A DNA stretch of 32,970 bases from VRUE01 sp045805805. Lineage in GTDB: Bacteria > Actinomycetota > Thermoleophilia > Solirubrobacterales > 70-9. A program made the position numbers and the translations under genes. The stretch lies in assembly GCA_045805805.1 (NCBI GenBank), contig JBJMKO010000128.1, positions 1 through 32,970 on the forward strand, in the 5' to 3' direction. Positions 7,902-16,121 of this stretch are shown here, in pieces (within the stretch, counting starts at the first letter, position 1; each line of letters begins with the position of its first letter). The notes beneath the pieces were generated by a model. The model worked only from the letters and a program-made list of their open reading frames with translations. It searched no databases and was not told the DNA's origin.

Positions 7902-8107
7902 GAATGTTTACGCAGTAATTTCGAGACAATCGATTCTCCCTGTAGGCAATAAAGCTGCCCAAAGTCCGTAATGAAATTGTTCAACACGCAATTTCCCTGG
8001 ACCGTTAACGTGGGGGCGGGTAGCTGTCGATAGGGGGGAGGACTGGAATCAGCATCCTCAATCTGGAAATCATCAGGCAGAAATGCCGCGCCCCAAGACT
8101 CCCTTTC
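7902..8107. promoter_or_regulatory. AT-richer intergenic region before the polysaccharide operon
   Basis: These 206 bp have visibly lower GC than the flanking genes, especially 7905-8010. They hold a perfect 7-bp inverted repeat, GAAATTG (7973-7979) and CAATTTC (7989-7995), around a 9-base loop. It could end the lyase transcript or form a leader structure for the glycan operon. I could not match a known riboswitch or place a convincing -35/-10 pair. No Shine-Dalgarno is visible before ATG 8108. Confidence 0.4.
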
Positions 8108-9727
8108 ATGCATAGCTCGGACGCCCCCCTAGACACCCGAATCCCTGCCGGCACGCGGCGCAGCGAAGCCGTCGTCCAGGACCGCCCGACCCTCGGCACG
8201 ATGCCCCGCACAAGGCGCGGGGCCGCCTGGTGGCTTCTCCCGGCAGTCGACCTTGCCTCCTCTTCGATCGCGCTGACCGTCGTTGCGCTGGCCAGCGGCG
8301 CCCACCCCTTCCCCGCCCTGCCGCTCTCGCCGCTGATCCTCGTCCTCGTATGCGGCATGCTCGGCGTGTACGGAGCCAAGCCTCAGCGCGGTGGCTTCGG
8401 CGGCGACGACGGAGGAATGGCCTGGCCGGTGATGCGCCTTCTGATCGCCGCCCTCTTTGCCTGGTCTGCCTCGCTCCTCATCACCCTCGACGGCGGTGCG
8501 CAACTCGCGCTCTGGGGAAGCTTCGTAGCCCTCGATGCGGTGGCTCGCGCCGTCAGCGCTCCGCTCGTGAACCGCGTCGAACGCAGTGAGCGCTGGGTGC
8601 TGGTCGGTGACGAGACGACCGCCGAGCGGCTCAAGGCATACGAGCCACTGCGGGCCTTTGCGACCGTCGTCGCCACGGTGCCCCCCAATGAAGACAGCTC
8701 GAAGGATTCCGGGCGCGTCGCGGCGCTGCAGGTGGTCGATCGCTACCACGCCGACCGCGTCGTGATCGCCAGCCGTCATGCCGACGACGAGGGGCTGCTC
8801 GAGCTCGTCCGCGCCTTCAAGTCAATCGGCGTCCCGGTCAGCCTCCTGCCCCGTCCGCTCGACCTGCTCGAGGCGCCGGTAGTGACGCCGAGCCAGGTCG
8901 GCGGGGTGCCCCTGATCGAGGTCGAGGCGCTCGCCACCCAAAACGCGATCCCATATGCGGGCCCCGACCGCCGGCAGAGCCGCAAGACCCTGGTCAGCAT
9001 CGTCGTGCCGGCGATGAACGAGGCGAAGAACATCGGCCACGTGCTGCGCCGGCTGCCCGACAACCTGCACGAGGTGATCCTCGTCGACGGCAACTCGCGC
9101 GACGAAACGATCGAGGCAGCCCGCCATGCCTACCCGTCGATCCGCGTCCTCACGCAGAGCGGGCGCGGCAAGGGCGACGCCTTCCGCACCGGCTTCGCCG
9201 CCGTAACCGGCAACCTGGTCGTGATGCTCGACGCCGACGGCTCCGCCGACCCGGCCGAGATCCCGAGCTTCATCGAGGCGCTCGAGGCGGGCGCCGACTT
9301 CGCCAAGGGCTCGCGCTTCCTCCCCGGCGGCGGCAGCGCCGACATCACCAGGCTGCGCAGCCTCGGCAACACCTGCCTCAGCGGCACCGCCAACCTCCTG
9401 CACGGCACCCACTTCACCGACCTCTGCTACGGCTACAACGCCTTCTGGGCGCGCTGCCTGCCGTTCATCTCGCTCGACGTGCCCGGCTTCGAGGTCGAGA
9501 CGCTGATCAACCTGCGCATCGCCGGCGCCGGGATGAAGATCACCGAGGTGCCGAGCTACGAGGCCGACCGCATCTCCGGCAACAGCAACCTCAATACCTT
9601 CCGCGACGGCTTCCGGGTGCTGGGTACGATTCTCGGGGAGGCCCGTAGGCGCCGCAGCATCCACAACGGGCGCCAGCACGCCACGCCCCCCCAGGTCCGC
9701 GAAGCCGAGACGGCGTCCGCCACCTGA
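8108..9727 (+). CDS. Membrane glycosyltransferase: glycosylphosphotransferase-like N-terminus fused to a GT2 domain
   Basis: A 539-residue fusion. Residues about 40-160 hold about four membrane segments. Residues about 160-275 (ERWVLVGDET, DRVVIASRHADDEG, GVPVSLLPRPLDLL, VGGVPLIEVEAL) read like the nucleotide-binding-fold region in the N-terminal half of polyprenyl glycosylphosphotransferases. The catalytic sugar-phosphate transferase domain of those enzymes is absent. Residues about 296-510 are instead a DPM1/polyprenyl-phosphate-sugar-synthase-type GT2 domain: VSIVVPAMNEAKNIGHVL, EVILVDGNSRDETIE, GRGKGDAFRTGF, and the metal motif DADG (375-378). It probably charges a lipid carrier with a sugar at the inner membrane as the first enzyme of this cluster. 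ATG 8108 lacks a ribosome site; ATG 8201 is a possible later start. Confidence 0.82.
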   Translation: MHSSDAPLDTRIPAGTRRSEAVVQDRPTLGTMPRTRRGAAWWLLPAVDLASSSIALTVVALASGAHPFPALPLSPLILVLVCGMLGVYGAKPQRGGFGGDDGGMAWPVMRLLIAALFAWSASLLITLDGGAQLALWGSFVALDAVARAVSAPLVNRVERSERWVLVGDETTAERLKAYEPLRAFATVVATVPPNEDSSKDSGRVAALQVVDRYHADRVVIASRHADDEGLLELVRAFKSIGVPVSLLPRPLDLLEAPVVTPSQVGGVPLIEVEALATQNAIPYAGPDRRQSRKTLVSIVVPAMNEAKNIGHVLRRLPDNLHEVILVDGNSRDETIEAARHAYPSIRVLTQSGRGKGDAFRTGFAAVTGNLVVMLDADGSADPAEIPSFIEALEAGADFAKGSRFLPGGGSADITRLRSLGNTCLSGTANLLHGTHFTDLCYGYNAFWARCLPFISLDVPGFEVETLINLRIAGAGMKITEVPSYEADRISGNSNLNTFRDGFRVLGTILGEARRRRSIHNGRQHATPPQVREAETASAT

Positions 9728-9794
9728 GCTTGCCCTCGAGCCGTCGCCCTGCCGCCCGGGAAATCGAGCGCCCGCGCCGAACTACTCGACTACG

Positions 9795-10766
9795 GTGAGA
9801 GGACCAACCCATAACAGCGTCTCGGTGATCGTCCCGGCCTGGAACTCGGAGCGTCGCGATCAGCTCGAACGCTGCCTGCGCGCGATCGAGCGACAGACGC
9901 TCGCGCCCACCGAGACGATCGCGGTGATCGACTACAACCAAGAGCTGCTCGCCTGGACGCAGGACGCCTTCCCGGCCGTCAAGACGGTCGCCAACCGCCA
10001 TGACCGGGGCGTCGTCGGGGCCCGCAATACCGGCGTCGAGATCGCCGGCGGCGACATCGTCGTCCTCACCGACGACGACACCGAAGCGGAGCCGACCTGG
10101 ATAGAGAACCTGACGAGATGCTTCGACGACCCGGTGGTGATCGGCGTCACCGGTGAGCTGCTCCCCAACTGGGCAGGCGCCAGGCCAAACTGGTTCCCGC
10201 CCGAGTTCTACTGGGTCTTCGGCTGCAGCTACACCGGCCTGCCGACCGAGGTCGCCCCGGTCCGCAACCCGATCGCGGCCAACATGGCCGTTCGCGGCAA
10301 GGCGCTGCGCGAGATCGGAGGCTTCCAGCAGGGTGTTGCCCCGCGCGAGATCAGGTACCGCGGCACCGTCATCGCCGGCGGGCATGCTTTGGAGGACACC
10401 GAGCTCGGAATCCGCATCGGGCAGCGGTGGCCGGAGATGAGCTGGCTCTACCAACCTCACGCAACCGTGCATCACACGGTCACCGCCGAGCAGGCGACTC
10501 TGGGCTACCTGATTCGCCGCAGCTTCGAGGAGGGCGCCGGAAAGGCGCAGTTGGCCCAGGACGTGGGTGCCCAGCAGGGCCTCAGCTCCGAGCGCCGCTA
10601 TGTCTCCGTCGTCCTGCCATGTGGCGTGGCGCGGGGCCTGCGGGGCCTGCTGCGCGGCGACCTGTCCGGCCCGCTTCGCTCGGGTGCGATCGCGATCGGA
10701 TTGCTGGCGAGCGGCCTCGGCTTCCTGGCGGGAAACCTCGCTCGCGTGCGGCGGCCGAAGCGATGA
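9795..10766 (+). CDS. Glycosyltransferase family 2
   Basis: A 323-residue GT-A fold enzyme. VSVIVPAWNSERRDQLERCL (8-27) is the nucleotide-sugar-binding start. RGVVGARNTGVEIAGGDIVVLTDDDTEAEP contains the metal-binding DDD (93-95). HALEDTELGIRI carries the acidic ED typical of the acceptor/catalytic region. The last 50 residues are hydrophobic with a basic tail (GAIAIGLLASGLGFLAGNLARVRRPKR), suggesting membrane attachment. Sugar and acceptor cannot be predicted. The start is GTG 9795 with no clear ribosome site; a GTG about ten codons later is possible. The stop overlaps the next start by 4 bp (ATGA), implying translational coupling. Confidence 0.87.
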   Translation: MRGPTHNSVSVIVPAWNSERRDQLERCLRAIERQTLAPTETIAVIDYNQELLAWTQDAFPAVKTVANRHDRGVVGARNTGVEIAGGDIVVLTDDDTEAEPTWIENLTRCFDDPVVIGVTGELLPNWAGARPNWFPPEFYWVFGCSYTGLPTEVAPVRNPIAANMAVRGKALREIGGFQQGVAPREIRYRGTVIAGGHALEDTELGIRIGQRWPEMSWLYQPHATVHHTVTAEQATLGYLIRRSFEEGAGKAQLAQDVGAQQGLSSERRYVSVVLPCGVARGLRGLLRGDLSGPLRSGAIAIGLLASGLGFLAGNLARVRRPKR

Positions 10767-13387
10767 GCAAGGACTGGAGCGCGAGCTGGGAGAAGGCGTC
10801 GCCCGACTTCGCCCCGGTGCTGATCGCCGACGTGGAGGTGGGCGAGCCGCTGCCCATGCTCGGCGACGGCGAGGAGGGCCCGAGCGGCCGGTACGAGTCG
10901 GCGCTATGCCTGGTCCGCCTGCACGGGGCGCCCCTCGGCTCGGTCTATGCCGAGCTTCCCCCGGGAGGACTCGCCCCCGAGAGGCTGGCCAAACTGATCT
11001 GGACCGAGCTGAGCAACGAAATCGTGGCGCACCTCCACGGCGACGGCGTGGACGACATCATCGGCCTGGACAAGGAAGGGATCCAGACGCCGGGCCGACC
11101 GCCATGCGTCGCCGGTCGCGACGAATTCCTGCAGGAGGCACCTCGCATTTCAGTGGTCATCCCTACGCGCAATCGCCCTGCTTTTGCGATCGAAGCCGTG
11201 CGCGCGGCGCTGCGGTCCCACTACCCGAGCGACCGCTTCGAAGTGATCGTCGTCGACAACGGGTCCGGCTCGGACGAGCGGGTCGTCCTCACCGAGGCCG
11301 AGACCGGTGGCGACGTCAAAGTCAGCCTGCTTCAGGAAGAGATCCCGGGAGGATCCAACGCCCGCAACGCCGGCCTCTACGCCGCCGAGGGAGAGCTCGT
11401 CGCCTTCGCCGACGACGACGTCCTGGTGGATCGCAACTGGCTCGCGTCATTCGCAAGGGCCTTTGCCCACAGCGACCGGGTCGGTGGAGTCACCGGCCTC
11501 ACCGTCCCGCGGGAACTGGAGACCCCGGCCCAGGTCTGGTACGAGGGCTTCGCGAAAGCCAACCCGGATTTCGATCCCCGCGTGTTCGACTTCCGCGACC
11601 CTCCCACGGATCGACCTCTCTTCCCATTTACGATCAGCGACTTTGGCAGCGGTGAGAACTTCGCCTTCCGCCGGAACGTTCTGATCGGGCTCGGCGGCTT
11701 CGACTCGGCCCTGGGGACGGCCACGTACACGCTCGGTGGCGAGGACGTCGAGGCGATGCTGCGGATCCTGCTCGCCGACAAGCAGGTGATCCACGAACCG
11801 TCTGCCCTCGTTCGCCACTCCCACCCGCGCGAGTTCGAGCAGTTCGAACGCCGGGTATGGGGCTACGGCGTGGGCCTCACTGCCTGCCTGAGCAAGATCC
11901 TGGTCCTGCACCCACGCCTGCTGCCCCTGCTGGTCCGCAAGCTCCCTGGGGGTTTGGTGTACGCCCTGTCTCCCAGCTCGGAAAAGAACGTGCACAAGCC
12001 AGGCGACTACCCAGGCCGCCTGACCCGGCTCGAGCTGCGGGGGATCGCCTACGGACCGCTTGCCTACGTGCGCAGTCGCAGGCAGCAGCGCAGGCTCCGC
12101 CGGGCCCGTCGGAAGGCCCCGGAGACGAAGACGCTCCCCCCCGCCCCGCTGCGGGCGCTGATCGTCACCGACTCCTACTGGCCGCTGATCGGCGGCGCCA
12201 ACCGCAGCATCGAGCTGCTGGCGCACAACCTCTCCCGGCAGGGCCACACGGTGGCGGTCGCGACCGCCTGGCAGGAGGGCGTCCCAAGCGTCGAGGACCA
12301 GGGCGAGGTGCGGGTTCACCGCCTGCGCGACCTGACCAGCCGGATGCGGTGGATCTCGGAGGATCCCTACAAGCACAACCCGCCCCCGTTCCCCGATCCC
12401 GAGGCGGTCCTGCGGCTGCGCCGTCTGATCAAGGAGTTCGAGCCCGACATCGTCCACGCATACGGCTGGCTCACCCACTCGACCGCGGTAGCGCTGCTCG
12501 GCAAGAAGGTGCCGATGCTGATCTCAGCCCGCGGCTACGGCAACATCTGCGCGGTGAACAACCTCTCGCGCAACGAGGCCATCTGCGAAGGCCCGGCGCC
12601 ACTGAAGTGCCTGGCCTGCTCCGGCCGCACCTACGGCGCCGCAAAGGGAACCGCGGCGGTGGCGGGCGTGTTCGGCTCCGGGCCGGTGCTGCGCCGCAAG
12701 ACGACCGCGATCCACAGCGTCAGCAGCTTCGTCGCCGGGAAGATGGACCGCTTCCTTCACATCGAGGGAGCTCGCGACGTGGTCGTCCCGAACTTCCACG
12801 AGGATGTCTCCGACCGGCCCGTGGACGCGGAGATCCTCGCTCGCCTGCCCGCGGAGCCGTTCGTCTTCTACGTCGGCGCCTTCAGGAAGATCAAGGGGAT
12901 CGAGGAGCTCTTCGCGGCCTACGCGCAGCTCGAGAGCCCGCCCCCACTGGTCCTGGCGGGGACCCGCGCTCCCGACACGCCGAGCGAGTTCCCCGAGACC
13001 GCGACGGTGATCGAAGATGTGCCGTATCCGACCCTGTTGGCGATCTGGGAGCGAGCCATGTTCGGGGTCTTCCCGACCAGGATTCCGGAGGCGTTGGGCA
13101 ATGTCGTCCATGAGGCGATGAGCAAAGGACGCGCCGTGATCGGGACCAGGCCCGGAGGCCACGAGGACATGATCGAGGACGGCGTGAACGGCCTGCTCGT
13201 CCCGGCCGGAGACGCAGGCGCGCTGGCCGCCGCGATGGCCCGCCTCGCCGGGGACGCCACGCTGCGCGAGCGGCTCGGCACCGCCGCCCTCGTGCGAGCA
13301 CGCGACTTCACACCGGAGGTCGTCATGCCCCAGATGGAGCAGCTCTACCGCCAGACGATCGCCGACTTCCACGAGACGCATCGATGA
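10763..13387 (+). CDS. Bifunctional glycosyltransferase, GT2-GT4 fusion
   Basis: An 874-residue protein with two transferase domains of different folds. Residues 1-125 form an extra N-terminal module of unknown role. GT2: RISVVIPTRNRP (128-139), VIVVDNGSGSDE, SNARNAGLYAAEGELVAFADDD with the metal triad at 217-219, and LGGEDVEAMLRIL. A basic linker (about 425-460) leads to GT4: LRALIVTDSYWPLIGGANRSIE from about 463, PDIVHAYGW, VFYVGAFRKIKGIEELFAAY, and the C-terminal EALGNVVHEAMSKGRAVIG/GGHEDMIEDGVNGLLV block from about 775. Between the GT4 halves, CAVNNLSRNEAICEGPAPLK followed by CLAC forms a cysteine cluster like that in some GT4 enzymes. It likely adds two successive sugars in the cytoplasm. 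Both ends overlap neighbours by 4 bp (ATGA). Confidence 0.88.
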   Translation: MSKDWSASWEKASPDFAPVLIADVEVGEPLPMLGDGEEGPSGRYESALCLVRLHGAPLGSVYAELPPGGLAPERLAKLIWTELSNEIVAHLHGDGVDDIIGLDKEGIQTPGRPPCVAGRDEFLQEAPRISVVIPTRNRPAFAIEAVRAALRSHYPSDRFEVIVVDNGSGSDERVVLTEAETGGDVKVSLLQEEIPGGSNARNAGLYAAEGELVAFADDDVLVDRNWLASFARAFAHSDRVGGVTGLTVPRELETPAQVWYEGFAKANPDFDPRVFDFRDPPTDRPLFPFTISDFGSGENFAFRRNVLIGLGGFDSALGTATYTLGGEDVEAMLRILLADKQVIHEPSALVRHSHPREFEQFERRVWGYGVGLTACLSKILVLHPRLLPLLVRKLPGGLVYALSPSSEKNVHKPGDYPGRLTRLELRGIAYGPLAYVRSRRQQRRLRRARRKAPETKTLPPAPLRALIVTDSYWPLIGGANRSIELLAHNLSRQGHTVAVATAWQEGVPSVEDQGEVRVHRLRDLTSRMRWISEDPYKHNPPPFPDPEAVLRLRRLIKEFEPDIVHAYGWLTHSTAVALLGKKVPMLISARGYGNICAVNNLSRNEAICEGPAPLKCLACSGRTYGAAKGTAAVAGVFGSGPVLRRKTTAIHSVSSFVAGKMDRFLHIEGARDVVVPNFHEDVSDRPVDAEILARLPAEPFVFYVGAFRKIKGIEELFAAYAQLESPPPLVLAGTRAPDTPSEFPETATVIEDVPYPTLLAIWERAMFGVFPTRIPEALGNVVHEAMSKGRAVIGTRPGGHEDMIEDGVNGLLVPAGDAGALAAAMARLAGDATLRERLGTAALVRARDFTPEVVMPQMEQLYRQTIADFHETHR

Positions 13388-14157
13388 GCAAAGCGAGCGC
13401 GGCACGGTCGCGCGACCTCACCAGAGTCCAAGCAGCCTCGCTCGCCTCGCTGCTGCTGATGTTGCTCCCCTTCGGCGGCCTGCCAAAGGCACTCGCGCTG
13501 GTCCCCCTGGCCCTGATCCTGCCGGGCTATGCGATCTCGGCGGCAATGTTCACGCCGGGATCCATCACCCGCGGCGAGCGGCTCGCGTACACGTTCAGCC
13601 TCAGCGTCGGCGCGGCGGCGATCGGCGGCCTGGCCTGGCAGCTTCTGTTCGGGCTCAGCCGCGCCAGCTGGGCGTTCGTGCTGGTGGCGATCGTGCTGGT
13701 CGCGGCAAGGATCGCGAGGAGCCGGCGCGCCGCGACGTCGTCCGACCCGGCGCAACGGCGCTCTCGCCTCCCCCGCCTCGACCTGACGACCGCGCTGGCG
13801 GTCCTCGCCGCCCTGATCCTCACCGTCGTGGCCGTCGAAGCCGCCAGCGACGGGCTCCGTGACCAGAGGGCCGAATCCCACTTCAGCTCCCTCTGGGCCC
13901 TTCCCTACGGTCCCGCCGAGGAATCGGTCGAAATCGGCGTCCAGAACCACCAGGGATCCGTCTACACCTACGGGCTGAGCGTGGACCGGGCCGGCATCCC
14001 AGTGTGGCTGTGGGAAGGGCGCCTCGGCGCGCACAAACGCAAGCAGGTGATCCTCGGGGTGAGCGAAATCCCCGGCTCCGGGCCGCTGGCCGTGACCCTG
14101 TACAAGTCCGGCGTCCCGTACCGGCGCACCGAGCTTCAACCCGGGAGCGGGGCGTGA
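13384..14157 (+). CDS. DUF1616-like membrane protein
   Basis: A 257-residue protein. Residues about 15-115 contain about four membrane segments, with LALVPLALILPGYAISAAMF and GERLAYTFSLSVG resembling the DUF1616 motif (a Pro-Gly-Tyr turn followed by a Glu-Arg-Leu segment). A further membrane segment (about 133-153) precedes a C-terminal soluble region (about 155-257) predicted outside the membrane. That region has beta-rich stretches such as EESVEIGVQNHQGSVYTYGL. The family has no firm biochemical role but is often near glycan-assembly genes. It is coupled to both neighbours by 4-bp overlaps (ATGA upstream, GTGA downstream). Confidence 0.68.
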   Translation: MSKASAARSRDLTRVQAASLASLLLMLLPFGGLPKALALVPLALILPGYAISAAMFTPGSITRGERLAYTFSLSVGAAAIGGLAWQLLFGLSRASWAFVLVAIVLVAARIARSRRAATSSDPAQRRSRLPRLDLTTALAVLAALILTVVAVEAASDGLRDQRAESHFSSLWALPYGPAEESVEIGVQNHQGSVYTYGLSVDRAGIPVWLWEGRLGAHKRKQVILGVSEIPGSGPLAVTLYKSGVPYRRTELQPGSGA

Positions 14158-16121
14158 CGCAAGCGGCGGCCAAACGCGGTGGTACCCGCCCCGCCGGCAA
14201 AGGGACCAGGAACACGAGGGCCATCGACGCCCCAAAGCGGAGGCGCCGGGAGTCGTGGGGCGCCACCGGTGTCTTCGCGCTGCTCGTCGGCATCGGGCTG
14301 CTGCTGATCGCCCACGGAAACAACGCGGCTCGCGAAAGTGCTGAGAGCGCCCAGCCGCTGTTCTGGGCCGGCCTGGTGCTGATCTACACGCCGATCGCCT
14401 TCCGTCTGCTCTCCCCCTCCACTTCGCGAACCGAGTCGCTCGCGCTCTCGGTGCTCCTCGGCGCCGGACTGTTCATGGTCAAGATCCTCTACAACCCGGT
14501 CGGGTTCACCCCTCACGACGAGATGGCGACGCTCCGCCAGACATGGGAGCTGCTCGAAACCGGCCACTTCTTCTCGGCCAACCCGATCGTCCAGGGCTAT
14601 GCCGGCTACCCCGGCGTGGAGGCCGTGACCGCGGCGATCTCTCAGATCTCCGCGCTGAGCCCCTACGTCTCGGCGATGATCGTGATCGGCGCGGCACGGG
14701 TGATGCTGATGCTGGCCCTGTTCCTCTTCCTCGAGCGGGTCAGCAACTCACACCGGATGGCCGGCTTCGGCGTCGCCGTCTACGTCTGCAATCCCAGCTT
14801 CCTCTACTTCGACTCGCAATACGGCTACGAGTCGCTGGCCCTGGCGCTCGCCGCCGCGATGCTGCTCCTCGCCCTGCGCTGGACCAGGCTGGGCAAGTCC
14901 GAGCGCGGCTCGAGGGGGCCGGGGCTCGTAGCCGGGATGGCGTTCCTCGCCCTGACCCTGGTGATGACCCATCACCTCACCTCATACGCCGTGATCGCCT
15001 TCCTCGGGGTCTGGGCGCTGGCGATCGCCTACGGGAACCGCGGCCTCGCCCCGCTCAGGATCCCCGCCCTGCGCGGAAAAGGCTCGTCGAAGGAGCCCGA
15101 GCGAAGGTGGTTCGAGGGCCCGGCCCTTCCCGGCCTCTTCCTGGTCGCCGCAGGCGTCGTCTGGTTCACCCTGGTGGCGGGCGAGGTCACGACCAGCGAG
15201 CTCGGCGGGGTGTTCACGGAATCCTTCTTGGCGATCGTCCACCTGATAACCGGCCAGTCCGGTTCCAAGACGCTGTTCGAAGCGGGCAACGAAGTGACCA
15301 ACACGGCCACGGCTCGCGCCCTCGGCGTGGCCTCGATCATCCCGCTGCTGATCGCGATCCCCTTCGGTCTCTGGAGAACCTGGACGAAGACGGACTCCAG
15401 CCCGATCTGGCGCACGCTCGCCCTCGTCGCTCTGCTCTACCCCGTGACCCTCGGCATGCGTCTCACGCAGGCGGGCACGGAGACCTCGCAGCGGGCCTCC
15501 GAGTTCGTCTACGTCGGGCTCGCCTTCCTCGCCGGCCTGCTGATCGTCGAGGCCGCCGGCCCGGACAACCCGCTGCGGCGCACCGTCAGGAACCTGGGGA
15601 TAGCGGTGGTGGCGACCGTCGTCTTCCTCGGTGGGTTCATCGTCGGCGAATCGCCGATCACGCGCCAGCCCGGGCCTTACCTGATCGCGGGGGAGTCGCG
15701 TTCGGTAAGCCCTCAGGTCCTCGCCGCCGCCGAATTCGCCGACGAACACCTCCCGCCTTACAGTCGCATCCTCATCGACCGCGTCAATGCCACGCTGATG
15801 GCGGCCTTCGGCCACCTCGACCCGGTCGTCGGCGAAATCAACGGCATTCGCGTCTCGCACGTCTTCTTCAGCAAGACGTATGACCAAGAAGCCCAGGACG
15901 TGATCAGCGAAGACGCGATCGACTACATCGTCGTCGACCGCCGCTTCGCCGAAAAGGAGCCCGCCTCCGGCTTCTACTACGAACACGACGAGCCTTCCGG
16001 CGGCAAGCCGATCAGCAGCGAAGCGATTAAGAAGTTCGCCGACCTCGAAGGCCTCGACCGGATCTATGACAACGGCGCGATCGCGATCTACGACACCGCC
16101 GCACTGAGGTCCCTGCCGTGA
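14154..16121 (+). CDS. Multi-spanning GT-C / polysaccharide polymerase-like membrane protein
   Basis: A 655-residue protein with about 12-13 hydrophobic segments between residues 40 and 500 and a soluble C-terminal part of about 150 residues. After the third segment, the first large loop carries FTPHDEMATLRQ with H121-D122-E123, which resembles the acidic catalytic motif in the first periplasmic loop of GT-C lipid-sugar-dependent transferases. THHLTSYAVIAFLG lies in a later segment. It may transfer sugars from polyprenyl carriers or act as the Wzy-like polymerase, since no other polymerase candidate is in the block. The GTG 14154 start overlaps the preceding stop (GTGA). The basic N-terminus (KRGGTRPAGKGTRNTRAIDA) is predicted cytoplasmic. 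The specific activity is inferred. Confidence 0.72.
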   Translation: MTQAAAKRGGTRPAGKGTRNTRAIDAPKRRRRESWGATGVFALLVGIGLLLIAHGNNAARESAESAQPLFWAGLVLIYTPIAFRLLSPSTSRTESLALSVLLGAGLFMVKILYNPVGFTPHDEMATLRQTWELLETGHFFSANPIVQGYAGYPGVEAVTAAISQISALSPYVSAMIVIGAARVMLMLALFLFLERVSNSHRMAGFGVAVYVCNPSFLYFDSQYGYESLALALAAAMLLLALRWTRLGKSERGSRGPGLVAGMAFLALTLVMTHHLTSYAVIAFLGVWALAIAYGNRGLAPLRIPALRGKGSSKEPERRWFEGPALPGLFLVAAGVVWFTLVAGEVTTSELGGVFTESFLAIVHLITGQSGSKTLFEAGNEVTNTATARALGVASIIPLLIAIPFGLWRTWTKTDSSPIWRTLALVALLYPVTLGMRLTQAGTETSQRASEFVYVGLAFLAGLLIVEAAGPDNPLRRTVRNLGIAVVATVVFLGGFIVGESPITRQPGPYLIAGESRSVSPQVLAAAEFADEHLPPYSRILIDRVNATLMAAFGHLDPVVGEINGIRVSHVFFSKTYDQEAQDVISEDAIDYIVVDRRFAEKEPASGFYYEHDEPSGGKPISSEAIKKFADLEGLDRIYDNGAIAIYDTAALRSLP

